In this document: piece after piece, positions 34,543-42,826 of the stretch
Numbering within the stretch: the stretch's first letter is position 1
How the letters are laid out: every line of letters begins with the position of its first letter
NCBI RefSeq assembly: GCF_003635045.1
Contig: NZ_RBXT01000001.1
Location: 372,001 to 436,000, forward strand
Reading direction: 5' to 3'
Length of the DNA: 64,000 nucleotides
Source: Terracoccus luteus
Lineage (GTDB): Bacteria > Actinomycetota > Actinomycetes > Actinomycetales > Dermatophilaceae
Program-made: the position numbers and the translations under genes
Notes under the pieces: model-generated
Database searches by the model: none
What the model saw: the letters and a program-made list of their open reading frames with translations, nothing else
Told to the model about the DNA's origin: nothing

Positions 34543-35817
34543 TCAGTACATCGACGGGAGGGCGGGCCTGATGCGTCCGGTGACCTCGCCGAGCCCGACC
34601 CGTCCGTGGCCACCGGGACCGGCCGCCCAGGCGGTCATCGTCACGACGTCGCCGTCCTCGAGGAAGCCCCGCGTCGTGCCGTCGGCGAGCGTGACCGGCT
34701 CGGTGCCGTTCCAGGTCAGCTCGAGCAGGCTCCCGACGGTGTCGCGCCCCGGCCCGCTGATGGTGCCGGAGCCGAAGAGGTCGCCGGGTCGCACCGAGGC
34801 GCCGTTCACCGTGAGGTGGGCCAGCATCTGCTCGGGCGACCAGTACAGCTCGCGGCTCTCGGGCCGCGAGACGACGGTGTCGCCGAGCGAGACCTCGAGG
34901 TGAAGGTCGAGCCCCGACACCTCGCCGCGCAGGTAGGGCAGCGGCTCGGGGTCCTGGGCCGGCAGCGGGACGCGGGCGCCGACGAGGGCGTCGAGCGGGG
35001 TCACCCACGCCGACACCGACGTCGCGAACGACTTGCCGAGGAAGGGCCCGAGGGGCACGTACTCCCACGCCTGGATGTCGCGGGCGCTCCAGTCGTTGAG
35101 CAGCACGACGCCGAAGAGGTGCTCGCCCGCCCGGTCGACCCCGACGCGCTCGCCCAGGCCGGTCGCGCCACCGACGACGAACCCGAGCTCGGCCTCGATG
35201 TCGAGGCGCACGCTGGGGCCGAACACCGGCGCCGGGTCGGCCGGGCCCTTGCGCTGGCCGGTGGGGCGCACGACGTCGGTGCCCGAGACGACGACCGTGC
35301 CGGCCCGCCCGTGGTACCCGATCGGCAGGTGCCGCCACGCCGCCGGGAGGGCGGGGGAGTCGGGTCGGAAGATGCGCCCGACGTTGGTCGCGTGGTGCTC
35401 GGCGGCGTAGAAGTCGACGTAGTCGGCCACCTCCACGGGCAGGTGCAGCGTCACGTCCTCGAGGCGGTGCAGGTGCGGCTCGGCGAGCTCGCGGTGCACC
35501 TCGTCCGTCAGCACCTCGGTCAGCCACCGCCGCGCGATGCTCCACGCCGGTCGGCCGAGGGCGAGGAAGGCGTTGAGGCTCGGCGTCAGCCAGGCCGCCG
35601 CGAGGTCGGGCCCGTCGCCCACGAGCCCAGCCTGGCGCCCGAGGTCGGCGGCGGCGCCGGCGTCGAGCACGTGGTCGCCGACGCGGACCCCGACGCGCGG
35701 CTCGCCACCGGGAGGCGAGAAGACGCCCATGGCGAGCGTCTGCACCCCGAAGGGGTGCCCGTCGGCGCCGAGCACCCAGCAGGTGGCGGGTCGAGGCGTG
35801 CTCAGGGGGTCGGTCAC
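34543..35817 (-). CDS. fahA: Fumarylacetoacetase
   Basis: Last enzyme of tyrosine catabolism: hydrolyses fumarylacetoacetate to fumarate and acetoacetate. 424 residues, usual length for class I FAH. The metal site is seen in DFYAAEHHATNVG, LDIEAELGFVVG (both Glu) and LLNDWSARDIQAWEY. The N-terminal SH3-like domain begins near VLGADGHPFGVQTL. GTG start overlaps the TGA of the upstream gene (GTGA), so translation of the two is coupled. Confidence 0.96.
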   Translation of the reverse strand: MTDPLSTPRPATCWVLGADGHPFGVQTLAMGVFSPPGGEPRVGVRVGDHVLDAGAAADLGRQAGLVGDGPDLAAAWLTPSLNAFLALGRPAWSIARRWLTEVLTDEVHRELAEPHLHRLEDVTLHLPVEVADYVDFYAAEHHATNVGRIFRPDSPALPAAWRHLPIGYHGRAGTVVVSGTDVVRPTGQRKGPADPAPVFGPSVRLDIEAELGFVVGGATGLGERVGVDRAGEHLFGVVLLNDWSARDIQAWEYVPLGPFLGKSFATSVSAWVTPLDALVGARVPLPAQDPEPLPYLRGEVSGLDLHLEVSLGDTVVSRPESRELYWSPEQMLAHLTVNGASVRPGDLFGSGTISGPGRDTVGSLLELTWNGTEPVTLADGTTRGFLEDGDVVTMTAWAAGPGGHGRVGLGEVTGRIRPALPSMY

Positions 35818-36671
35818 GGTTGGGCTCCTCCGGTCGGCAGCAGCCCCAGGGCCTCGAGCTCGCCCAGGGGGTCGGTGACGCCGCAGCAGCCGTACGAGAC
35901 GAACGTCTCGCGCAGCCGCTCGGCGGCGGGGTCGTCGATGCGGGCGGCGGCGCCGGCGAGCAGCTCGGTGCTGCGCTCGCGCAGGATGCCGGCCAGCTCG
36001 TCGGCCTCGGCGCCCCCCAGCGCCTCGTGCACGGCGACGACGACGTTGAGCAGTCCGTGCTGCGGCTCGCCGTCGTGGTCGGCGCGCACGACGTGGTGCA
36101 GCCCGCCGGTCAGCTTGATGGACAGCCCCCGCAGCACGACGTCGTCGAGCACCCGCCCCACCGTGGCCTCGTCGGGCCAGGGCCACGTCGGGGTCGCCCC
36201 GGTGCGGAACTTCACCGTCACGTCGGCCTCGTCGTCGACGGCGGCCGCGACCTCGTCGAGCGCGGCCCGTCGGGCCTCGCCGCGGCCGACCTCGAGGGCG
36301 ACGGGCACCTCCAGGTCGAGGGCCGCCTGCCAGCCCGGGTCCGCACCGAGCTCGACACCTGTCACGACGACGCGCTCGTCGTCACGCAGCACGTCGACGG
36401 CCGCCCGCAGGGGGGCGAGCGGGTCGGCGGTCGCGAGCCGCAGGACGAGCGCCACCTCGAGCGGCTCCGTCGCCGTGCGCGGGTCCGCGGCGGCGAGCGC
36501 CGCCACCTCCGCCGCGGCCGTGGCGGGCACGAGCAGCGGCCCGACGAAGGGTCCGTGGGCGGTGGGGCGCCGGTCGAGGTGGTCGGCGACGGCGCGGGGC
36601 AGCGGCGCGAGACCGGGTGGGAACACGGCGGCGTCGTCGACGAGGCGGCTCCACAACGGCGTCCTTGACAT
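35814..36671 (-). CDS. Uncharacterised protein coupled to fahA
   Basis: 285 residues, function not recognised. It starts SRTPLWSRLVDDAAVFPPGLAPL and has an alternating strand-helix pattern that suggests a TIM barrel: VVVTGVELG, VPVALEVG, VTVKFRTG, SIKLTGGLHHVV, and a late YGCCGVTDPLGE with adjacent cysteines. A Lys in VKFRTG and the GLHH pair could be active-site residues. It overlaps fahA by 4 bases and is divergent from hmgA. It therefore belongs to homogentisate breakdown. No maleylacetoacetate isomerase is seen in the cluster, so it may fill that step, but this is only inference. A leaderless -10 box precedes the ATG. Confidence 0.85.
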   Translation of the reverse strand: MSRTPLWSRLVDDAAVFPPGLAPLPRAVADHLDRRPTAHGPFVGPLLVPATAAAEVAALAAADPRTATEPLEVALVLRLATADPLAPLRAAVDVLRDDERVVVTGVELGADPGWQAALDLEVPVALEVGRGEARRAALDEVAAAVDDEADVTVKFRTGATPTWPWPDEATVGRVLDDVVLRGLSIKLTGGLHHVVRADHDGEPQHGLLNVVVAVHEALGGAEADELAGILRERSTELLAGAAARIDDPAAERLRETFVSYGCCGVTDPLGELEALGLLPTGGAQP

Positions 36672-36678
36672 GACGGGC

Positions 36679-36684
36679 AGGCTA
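36679..36684 (-). promoter_or_regulatory. -10 element of the 285-residue gene and fahA (TAGCCT, minus strand)
   Basis: TAGCCT reads leftward, 7 bases before the ATG at 36671. This predicts a leaderless transcript for the two-gene fahA operon. The intergenic region to hmgA also has ACACCGGTGT, a perfect 10-base palindrome near 36719, a possible operator. Confidence 0.5.
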
Positions 36685-36801
36685 GCCGACCCTCGGGGGA
36701 GGCGACACCACAGCGATACACCGGTGTCCGCTGGGCGGACGCCACCCGGCATCCGGGCCACACCCCCGCGCGAGCGGACGACGACGTCGAGGCAGGCACG
36801 C

Positions 36802-38100
36802 ATGGCGCACTACCAGGCGATGGGCAGCATCCCGCCCAAGCGGCACACGCAGCACCGCCGACCCGGTGCCGACGGCGCGCCCGGCGAGCTCTACTACGAG
36901 GAGCTCATGGGCGAGGAGGGCTTCAGCTCGGACAGCTCGCTGCTGTACCACCGCAACATCCCCTCGACGACCGTCGCGTCGGCGGTGTGGGAGCTGCCCG
37001 ACCAGTCGACGACCCCCAACCACCCCCTCACCCCGCGCCACCTCAAGCTGCACGACCTCTTCGACGCGGATGCCGTGGAGCGCGCCGACGTCGTCACCGG
37101 GCGCCGCCTCGTGCTCGGCAACGGCGACGTGCGCCTGTCGTACATCGTCGCCGCGCGCCCGAGCCCCTGGTACCGCAACGGGATCGGCGACGAGTGCGTG
37201 TACGTCGAGCGCGGCGCGGCCCGGGTGGAGACCGTGTTCGGGGCCTTCGACGTCGCCGAGGGCGACTACGTCGTCATCCCACGGGCCACGACCCACCGGT
37301 GGCTGCCCGTCGTCGACGCCGAGCAGCCGCTGCGGGCCTACTGCATCGAGGCCAACAGCCACATCGCGCCGCCCAAGCGGTACCTCAGCACGTACGGCCA
37401 GCTGCTCGAGCACGCGCCCTACTGCGAGCGCGACCTGCGGGTGCCGCAGGGGCCGCTGCTCGCCGAGGACGTCGGCGCCGACCCCGACGAGCGCACCGAC
37501 GTGCTCATCAAGCACCGCGGCAGCGGGCCGGGCGGGCTGGCCGGCACCGTGCACACGCTGCCCTTCCACCCGCTCGACGTCGTCGGCTGGGACGGCTGCC
37601 TCTACCCCTACGTGCTCAACGTGCGCGACTTCGAGCCGATCACCGGCCGCGTGCACCAGCCGCCGCCCGTGCACCAGGTCTTCGAGGGCTGGAACTTCGT
37701 CGTCTGCAACTTCGTGCCGCGCAAGGTCGACTACCACCCGCTCTCGATCCCGGTGCCCTACTACCACTCCAACGTCGACAGCGACGAGATCATGTTCTAC
37801 GTCGACGGCGACTACGAGGCCCGCAAGGGCTCGGGCATCGGCAAGGGGTCGGTCTCGGTGCACCCGGGCGGCCACCCGCACGGTCCGCAGCCCGGCGCGA
37901 CCGAGGGCTCGATCGGGGCCGAGTTCTTCGACGAGCTCGCCGTCATGGTCGACACCTTCCGCCCGCTCGAGCTGGGGGAGGGCGGCACGGCCGTCGACGA
38001 CGGCGCCTACGCCATGTCGTGGGCCCGCACCGCCGGCAAGGACGTCGGCGCCTCAGGGGCCGCTGGGGGCGCCGGGGGCGCGGATGACGGCGGGGCCTGA
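36802..38100 (+). CDS. hmgA: Homogentisate 1,2-dioxygenase
   Basis: Opens the ring of homogentisate to give 4-maleylacetoacetate. 432 residues. The iron site is formed by the His of PYYHSNVD, the Glu of DSDEIMFY and the His of HPGGHPHGPQPG. The upstream cupin stretch includes DYVVIPRATTHRWLP. The start has GAGGCAGG about 6 bases upstream. A Gly/Ala-rich tail (SGAAGGAGGADDGGA) extends past the usual end. Its last 17 bases overlap the IclR regulator gene, so the two form an operon, divergent from the fahA unit. Confidence 0.95.
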   Translation: MAHYQAMGSIPPKRHTQHRRPGADGAPGELYYEELMGEEGFSSDSSLLYHRNIPSTTVASAVWELPDQSTTPNHPLTPRHLKLHDLFDADAVERADVVTGRRLVLGNGDVRLSYIVAARPSPWYRNGIGDECVYVERGAARVETVFGAFDVAEGDYVVIPRATTHRWLPVVDAEQPLRAYCIEANSHIAPPKRYLSTYGQLLEHAPYCERDLRVPQGPLLAEDVGADPDERTDVLIKHRGSGPGGLAGTVHTLPFHPLDVVGWDGCLYPYVLNVRDFEPITGRVHQPPPVHQVFEGWNFVVCNFVPRKVDYHPLSIPVPYYHSNVDSDEIMFYVDGDYEARKGSGIGKGSVSVHPGGHPHGPQPGATEGSIGAEFFDELAVMVDTFRPLELGEGGTAVDDGAYAMSWARTAGKDVGASGAAGGAGGADDGGA

Positions 38101-38767
38101 CGCGGGGTCCGAGGTCGGGCCAGAGGGAGGCGCGTCGTCGCGCACCCTCGACCGGGGCCTGCGGGTGCTCGAGGTGCTCGCCGGACCGGATGCCGGTGCC
38201 GGCCTGAGCGTCACCGAGCTGGCCGCCGCTGTCGGGGTGGGACGGCCGGCTGTCTACCGCCTCGTCGCGACCCTCGAGGAGCACCGGCTCGTGTCGCGCG
38301 ACGGCGCGCGAATCCGGCTGGGAGCCGGTCTGGTCCGGCTGGGGGCCGCCGCCGCTCCGGTGGTGCGCGCCGGCGCCCTGCCGGTGCTGCGACGCCTCGC
38401 CGAGGCGACGGGTGCGACCGCCCACCTCACCGTCGTCGAGGGCGAGCGGGCCGTCGCCCTCGTCGTCGTCGAGCCGACCTGGACCGACCTGCACGTCGCC
38501 TACCGCTCGGGCACCCGGCATCCGCTCGACCAGGGCGCCGCCGGACGGGCCATCCTCGCCGGTCGTCGTGGTCGCCTGGGCCCGGTGCGCAGTGACGGCG
38601 AGCTGCAGACCGGTGCCCACGGCGTCGCCGTGCCGGTCGTGGGCCCCGACGTCGAGCGCGGCGAGGTGCTCGGCTCGGTCGGGGTCGTCTCGCTGCAGCC
38701 GCTCGACCCCGGGGTCGACGTGCTGCTCGTCGGCGCCGCCGCCGAGCTGGGCCCCGTGCTGCGCTGA
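38084..38767 (+). CDS. IclR-family transcriptional regulator
   Basis: 227 residues. N-terminal winged helix (about residues 18-70; LSVTELAAAVGVGRPAVYRLVATL) and a C-terminal ligand domain with GTRHPLDQGAAGRAILAG. It is slightly shorter than the typical ~250. IclR regulators often control aromatic-acid catabolism, and the overlap with hmgA suggests it controls homogentisate genes. The palindrome between hmgA and the fahA unit is a candidate target. Confidence 0.85.
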   Translation: MTAGPDAGSEVGPEGGASSRTLDRGLRVLEVLAGPDAGAGLSVTELAAAVGVGRPAVYRLVATLEEHRLVSRDGARIRLGAGLVRLGAAAAPVVRAGALPVLRRLAEATGATAHLTVVEGERAVALVVVEPTWTDLHVAYRSGTRHPLDQGAAGRAILAGRRGRLGPVRSDGELQTGAHGVAVPVVGPDVERGEVLGSVGVVSLQPLDPGVDVLLVGAAAELGPVLR

Positions 38768-38802
38768 CCCGCTCCCGAGGGGTGGGCAGTTTCCCCGTTT
38801 TC

Positions 38803-38832
38803 GGGACACGGGGGTCCGCTGTCCCCTATATC
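38803..38832 (+). promoter_or_regulatory. Promoter of the secreted-protein gene
   Basis: GGGACA (38803-38808) and TATATC (38827-38832) are 18 bases apart. The -10 is the most AT-rich hexamer for kilobases. The ATG is 48 bases further on, preceded by AGGGGAA. Confidence 0.55.
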
Positions 38833-38880
38833 GGTCACAGGCGCTCAATGGTGAGCGTCCAGACAGTTAGGGGAACCCTC

Positions 38881-39696
38881 ATGGGAGTCAGACGACTGCT
38901 CGTCGCGGTGGCCACGGCCGCCCTCCTCGTCCCGGCCACGGCGGCGGTCGCCGCCGCCGCACCGGCCAACGACACCGCGGGCGGCGCGCGCGCCCTCGCC
39001 GCCCTGCCGAAGACCGTCACGCAGAACACGACGACCGCGACGACCGACGCCCTCGACGCCGAGCTCAACGCCCAGTGCGGCGCGCCGGCCACCAACGGCA
39101 GCGTGTGGTTCAGGGTCGTCGACAAGACGGGCGCCGGACTGCTCGTCGACACCACCGCGTCCGACTACAGCGCGGGCATCATGATCGTCGCGGGCGACCC
39201 GTCCGACGGCGGTCAGCTCGTCGCCTGCGGCCCTGGCCTCTCGGCCACGCGGGGCGAGCCGGGGACGACGTACTGGGTCATGGCCTTCTCGGACACGCCC
39301 TCGGTCACAGGTGGCACCCTCAAGGCCACCTTCTCCGAGGCGCCGCCGGCCCCGACCGCCGCGCTCACCGTCAACCGCAACGCCGTCGCCACGCGTGACG
39401 GCAGCCTGCGGCTCAAGGGCACGTACTCGTGCACCAACGCCGACGGCTACCAGAGCGACATCGAGGGCCTGGTCCAGCAGCGTGCCGGACGCCTGAAGAT
39501 CAACGGCTTCTTCTTCGTCAACCCGATCGTCTGCGACGGCAAGACGCGGAAGTGGAACGCCCTGGCCACGAGCGACAACGGCTACTTCGACGCCGGCAAG
39601 GCGACGACGGCGTCGATCATCTTCGCCTGTGGCGCGCTGGAGTGTGCGGCCGAGCCCGTCGAGCGGACGCTGGTCGTCACCCGCGGCTGGTCCTGA
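38881..39696 (+). CDS. Secreted protein of unknown function
   Basis: 271 residues. Signal peptide to about residue 27 (AVAAAA-PAND). Two beta-rich parts follow: residues ~28-160 (NDTAGGARALAALP; VWFRVVDKTGAGLLVDT; YWVMAF), which resembles the pre-peptidase C-terminal type fold, and residues ~165-271 (ALTVNRNAVATRDGSLRLKGTYSC), reminiscent of DUF6299. Six cysteines, paired in spacing, suggest disulfides. No catalytic residues are recognised. The promoter is strong and the gene ends at a large hairpin, so it is a single unit. Confidence 0.75.
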   Translation: MGVRRLLVAVATAALLVPATAAVAAAAPANDTAGGARALAALPKTVTQNTTTATTDALDAELNAQCGAPATNGSVWFRVVDKTGAGLLVDTTASDYSAGIMIVAGDPSDGGQLVACGPGLSATRGEPGTTYWVMAFSDTPSVTGGTLKATFSEAPPAPTAALTVNRNAVATRDGSLRLKGTYSCTNADGYQSDIEGLVQQRAGRLKINGFFFVNPIVCDGKTRKWNALATSDNGYFDAGKATTASIIFACGALECAAEPVERTLVVTRGWS

Positions 39697-39709
39697 CCGA
39701 CTCGGCACC

Positions 39710-39791
39710 ACCCCGTCGAGAGGGCGCGTAGCACCCGTCGAGTGGTCACCCGTGACCACTCGACGGGGTCGAAGCGCCCTCTCGACGGGGT
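39710..39791. terminator. Nested double hairpin made of the GTCGAGAGG repeat
   Basis: Outer arms 39710-39727 and 39774-39791 are perfectly complementary over 18 bases; inner arms 39734-39749 and 39752-39767 over 16 bases. The arms carry GTCGAGAGGGCGC and GTCGAGTGG, matching the repeats at 7584 and 59749. It fills the gap between the secreted-protein gene and the convergent pncA stop, so it is probably a two-way terminator built from the repeat. Confidence 0.8.
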
Positions 39792-40447
39792 CAGTCGGGG
39801 ACGACGGGGGTGCCGACGGCGCGCACCCCGGAGCCGGCCAGCTGGGCCAGCGCCGCGTCGGTCGTGGCCCTGGCCACGCCTGCGGTGAGGTCGAGTAGCA
39901 CCGTCGGCTCGAACCCCTCTCGCTCGGCGTCGAGCGCGGTGGCCCGCACGCAGTGGTCGGTCGCGATGCCGGCGATGTCGACCCGGGCCACCTGGTGGTC
40001 GCGCAGCCAGTCGGCCAGCGACGCGCCGGCCTCGCCGGCCTCGTCGTCACCGGCGTCGTCACCCGGTCGGCCGGCATCCCGACCCTCGAACCCGCTGTAG
40101 GCGGCGGCGTGCTCGCCCTTGCGGAACACGGCCTCGACCCGCTCGAGCGCCGGGCCCAGCGCCGGGTGGAAGCCGGCGCCCTCGCTGCCGGCGACGCAGT
40201 GCACCGGCCACGAGTCGACGTAGTCGGGGGTGTCGCTGAAGTGGTCGCCCGGGTCGACGTGCCAGTCGGCGGTCGCGACGACGTGGTCGTAGAGGTCGGT
40301 GTGCTCGGTGACGTGGCGGCTGACGTCGGCGGCCACGGCGGCGCCGCCCGCGACGGCGAGCGAGCCGCCCTCGCAGAAGTCGTTCTGGACGTCGACGATG
40401 ACGAGCGCCCTCTTGTACGAGGGGATCTCGCTGGTCTCGGTGGTCAC
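39791..40447 (-). CDS. pncA: Nicotinamidase
   Basis: Deamidates nicotinamide to nicotinate for NAD salvage. 218 residues. Catalytic triad D19 (VDVQNDF), K110 (FRKGEH) and C166 (TDHCVRAT). Metal ligands D61, H63, H69 and H83. An acidic insertion (DAGRPGDDAGDDEAGEA, about 124-140) is unusual in length. GTG start overlaps the pncB stop (GTGA), so the two consecutive pathway steps are translated together. Confidence 0.95.
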   Translation of the reverse strand: MTTETSEIPSYKRALVIVDVQNDFCEGGSLAVAGGAAVAADVSRHVTEHTDLYDHVVATADWHVDPGDHFSDTPDYVDSWPVHCVAGSEGAGFHPALGPALERVEAVFRKGEHAAAYSGFEGRDAGRPGDDAGDDEAGEAGASLADWLRDHQVARVDIAGIATDHCVRATALDAEREGFEPTVLLDLTAGVARATTDAALAQLAGSGVRAVGTPVVPD

Positions 40448-41739
40448 GCGTGCTCCTGCTCGTAGACGGTGGGGATGACGGGCTCGCCGCGGCTCAGCTG
40501 CCGCGCGGCCCGCGGCAGCTCGTCGCGCGAGGCGGCGTGCCGGGCCCGTGCCTCGTGGATGTCCTGGTGGTCGACGACGTCACCGTCGCGCACGAGCTCG
40601 ACCATGAGGGGCCGGTCGTCGCCGTCGTCGACCGGGTGCTCGCCGATGCCGATGACCTCGGCCTGCGCCACACCCTCGGGGCTGCGGCGGCGCAGCGCCC
40701 ACTTGCGCCCGCCGACCGACGTCTTGTCCTTGCTCTTCTTCGCCACCGGGGCCAGCCGGCCGGACGCGTCCTCGCGCTGAACGAGCTTGTAGACCATGGA
40801 TGCCGTCGGGGCCCCCGAGCCGGTGACGAGCGCCGTGCCGACGCCGTACCCGCTGACCGGCCCGGCGGCGAGCCCGGCGATGGCGTACTCGTCGAGGTCG
40901 GAGGTGACGATGATCTTCGTGTCGTGGTTGCCGGCGGCGTCGAGCTGGTGGCGCACCTCCGTCGCCTGGATGAGCAGGTCGCCGGAGTCGAGCCGTACGG
41001 CGCCGAGCTCGGGCCCGGCGATCTCGAGGGCGAGGTCGACGGCGGTGCGCACGTCGTAGGTGTCGACGAGCAGCGTCGTGCCGCGACCGAGCGACTCGAC
41101 CTGGGCGGTGAACGCCTCGCGCTCGCTGTCGTAGAGCAGGGTGAAGGCGTGCGCGGCCGTGCCGGTCGTGGGGACCCCGTGCCGGCGCCCGGCCTCGAGG
41201 TTGCTCGTCGCCTCGAAGCCGGCGACGTATGCGGCCCGGGCGGCGGCGACCGCCGCCTCCTCGTGGGTGCGCCGGCTGCCCATCTCGATGCAGGGCCGGT
41301 CGCCGGCCGCCGACGTCATGCGCGAGGCCGCCGACGCGATCGCCGTGTCGTGGTTGAGGATCGACAGGGCGAGGGTCTCGAGCACGACACCCTCGGCGAA
41401 GCTCGACTCGACGACGAGCACGGGGGAGCCGGGGAAGTAGCACTCGCCCTCGGCGTAGCCGCTGACCTGGCCGCTGAAGCGGTAGCCCTCGAGCCAAGCC
41501 ACCGTCTCGGCGTCGACCACCCTCGTGTCGCGCAGGAAGCGCAGCTCGTCGTCGCCGAACCGGAAGGTCTCGAGCGCCTCGAGGAAGCGCCCGGTGCCGC
41601 CGAGCACGCCGTAGCGCCGCCCGTCCGGAAGCCGCCGGGCGAAGGCCTCGAAGACGCAACGCCGTCGGGCCTCTCCCGACCGCAGCGCCGCCTGCAGCAT
41701 CGTCAGCTCGTAGTGGTCGGTCAGAAGGGCGGTGCTCAC
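40444..41739 (-). CDS. pncB: Nicotinate phosphoribosyltransferase
   Basis: Joins nicotinate to phosphoribosyl pyrophosphate, giving nicotinate mononucleotide. 431 residues. The N-terminal TDHYELTMLQAALRSG and the active-site FEAFARRLPDGRRYGV are typical of the family, as are the internal RLDSGDL (phosphate-binding) and SGYGVGTALVTG. I start at GTG 41739, because a minus-strand TAGGGT -10 lies 7 bases upstream; starts three codons earlier lie too close to that box. pncA follows with a 4-base overlap. Confidence 0.93.
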   Translation of the reverse strand: MSTALLTDHYELTMLQAALRSGEARRRCVFEAFARRLPDGRRYGVLGGTGRFLEALETFRFGDDELRFLRDTRVVDAETVAWLEGYRFSGQVSGYAEGECYFPGSPVLVVESSFAEGVVLETLALSILNHDTAIASAASRMTSAAGDRPCIEMGSRRTHEEAAVAAARAAYVAGFEATSNLEAGRRHGVPTTGTAAHAFTLLYDSEREAFTAQVESLGRGTTLLVDTYDVRTAVDLALEIAGPELGAVRLDSGDLLIQATEVRHQLDAAGNHDTKIIVTSDLDEYAIAGLAAGPVSGYGVGTALVTGSGAPTASMVYKLVQREDASGRLAPVAKKSKDKTSVGGRKWALRRRSPEGVAQAEVIGIGEHPVDDGDDRPLMVELVRDGDVVDHQDIHEARARHAASRDELPRAARQLSRGEPVIPTVYEQEHA

Positions 41740-41746
41740 GGTCATC

Positions 41747-41770
41747 ACCCTACGGCGGCGGTCCTAGGGT
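41747..41770. promoter_or_regulatory. Face-to-face -10 boxes of pncB and clpS
   Basis: Minus-strand TAGGGT at 41752-41747 lies 7 bases before the pncB GTG. Plus-strand TAGGGT at 41765-41770 lies 6 bases before the clpS GTG. Only 12 bases separate the two boxes. Both transcripts look leaderless, and each promoter's -35 would lie over the other gene's start. Confidence 0.6.
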
Positions 41771-41776
41771 GGTCGC

Positions 41777-42094
41777 GTGCCGTCACCGCTGCTCACGATC
41801 GCCCCCGCCACGGAGGAGACCCTCGAGGAGGTCACCTCGACCGACGAGGTCACCAGCCCCGACCTGCCCTGGGTGACGATCGTCTGGAACGACCCCGTCA
41901 ACCTCATGACCTACGTGACGTGGGTGTTCGAGACGTACTTCGGCTACACCCGCACCAAGGCCGAGAAGCTCATGATGGACGTGCACCTCGAGGGGCGGGC
42001 CGTCGTGTCGAACGGCCCCCGCGAGAAGATGGAGCGCGACGCCGAGGCCCTGCAGGGGTACGGCCTCTGGGCGACCTTCGAGAAGGACTCCTGA
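41777..42094 (+). CDS. clpS: ATP-dependent Clp protease adaptor ClpS
   Basis: Delivers N-degron substrates to the Clp AAA+ unfoldase. 105 residues. The substrate pocket is in [22 protein letters not shown], followed by [17 protein letters not shown] and the late [20 protein letters not shown]. The first ~30 residues are a flexible acidic arm. GTG start, probably leaderless. The next gene's ATG overlaps its TGA. clpS followed by DUF2017 is conserved in actinobacteria, including Mycobacterium tuberculosis Rv1331-Rv1332. Confidence 0.95.
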   Translation: MPSPLLTIAPATEETLEEVTSTDEVTSPDLPWVTIVWNDPVNLMTYVTWVFETYFGYTRTKAEKLMMDVHLEGRAVVSNGPREKMERDAEALQGYGLWATFEKDS

Positions 42095-42816
42095 TGGCCC
42101 GTGCCTTCCGCCCCCGCGGCGACCGCCACGTCGCCGTCCTCGACGCCACCGAGCGGGCCGTCGTCGGCGGCCTCATGGAGCAGACCCGCGACATCCTCGC
42201 CCCCGAGGTCGAGCCGACCGGTGACGTCTTCGCCGACCTCGCCGCCTCCATGGGTGTCTCGCTCGCGCCGGGCGACCAGTCGCCTGACGACGACTCGCCC
42301 GAGTCGGATGCCGGTGGGCCGGCCCCGCGCGACCCCGCCCTCGACCGCCTCCTGCCGACGGCCCACCGGGGCGACGACCAGGTGGCGGCCGAGTTCCGGC
42401 GCCTCACCGAGGAGGGCCTGCGCCAGCGCAAGAGCGGCAACCTCGACGTCGCCATGCGGGCGCTCGCCGAGGCGCGCGACGACCGCGTCAGCCTCGACAC
42501 CGGCACCGCACCCGCCTTCCTCATGGCCCTGACCGACGTGCGCCTGCTGCTCGGCGAGCGGATGGGCATGCGCACCGAGGAGGACGCCGAGCGGCTGCAC
42601 GCGGCGATGGCGACGATCGGCGACGACGACCCCCTCGGCTACGCGATGGCCTGGTACGACTTCCTCACCTGGCTGCAGGAGTCGCTGACGCAGTCGCTCA
42701 TGGGCGAGGCGCCCGGCGAGGGCGACGAGGACGCCGACGACGACACCGATGACGACTCCGATGACGACTCCGACGACCCAGACGGGACGCGACCCGGCGT
42801 CGGCGGCGTCTCCTAG
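42094..42816 (+). CDS. DUF2017 protein
   Basis: 240 residues, DUF2017 family, function unknown. Helical, with FRPRGDRHVAVLDATERAVVGGLMEQTRD at the start in two blocks and DDPLGYAMAWYDFLTWLQESLTQSL near the end. A disordered acidic linker at ~60-85 and a strongly acidic tail (EGDEDADDDTDDDSDDDSDD) flank the core. Its ATG shares a base with the clpS TGA, so they are coupled. Conserved coupling suggests a link with Clp proteolysis, but no role is known. Confidence 0.88.
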   Translation: MARAFRPRGDRHVAVLDATERAVVGGLMEQTRDILAPEVEPTGDVFADLAASMGVSLAPGDQSPDDDSPESDAGGPAPRDPALDRLLPTAHRGDDQVAAEFRRLTEEGLRQRKSGNLDVAMRALAEARDDRVSLDTGTAPAFLMALTDVRLLLGERMGMRTEEDAERLHAAMATIGDDDPLGYAMAWYDFLTWLQESLTQSLMGEAPGEGDEDADDDTDDDSDDDSDDPDGTRPGVGGVS

Positions 42817-42819
42817 GCT
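42814..42819 (+). promoter_or_regulatory. -10 element of the MBL-fold gene (TAGGCT)
   Basis: TAGGCT starts at the TAG stop codon of the DUF2017 gene and ends 7 bases before the GTG at 42827. The same three bases serve as stop codon and promoter start. Confidence 0.5.
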
Positions 42820-42826
42820 CGGCCCC

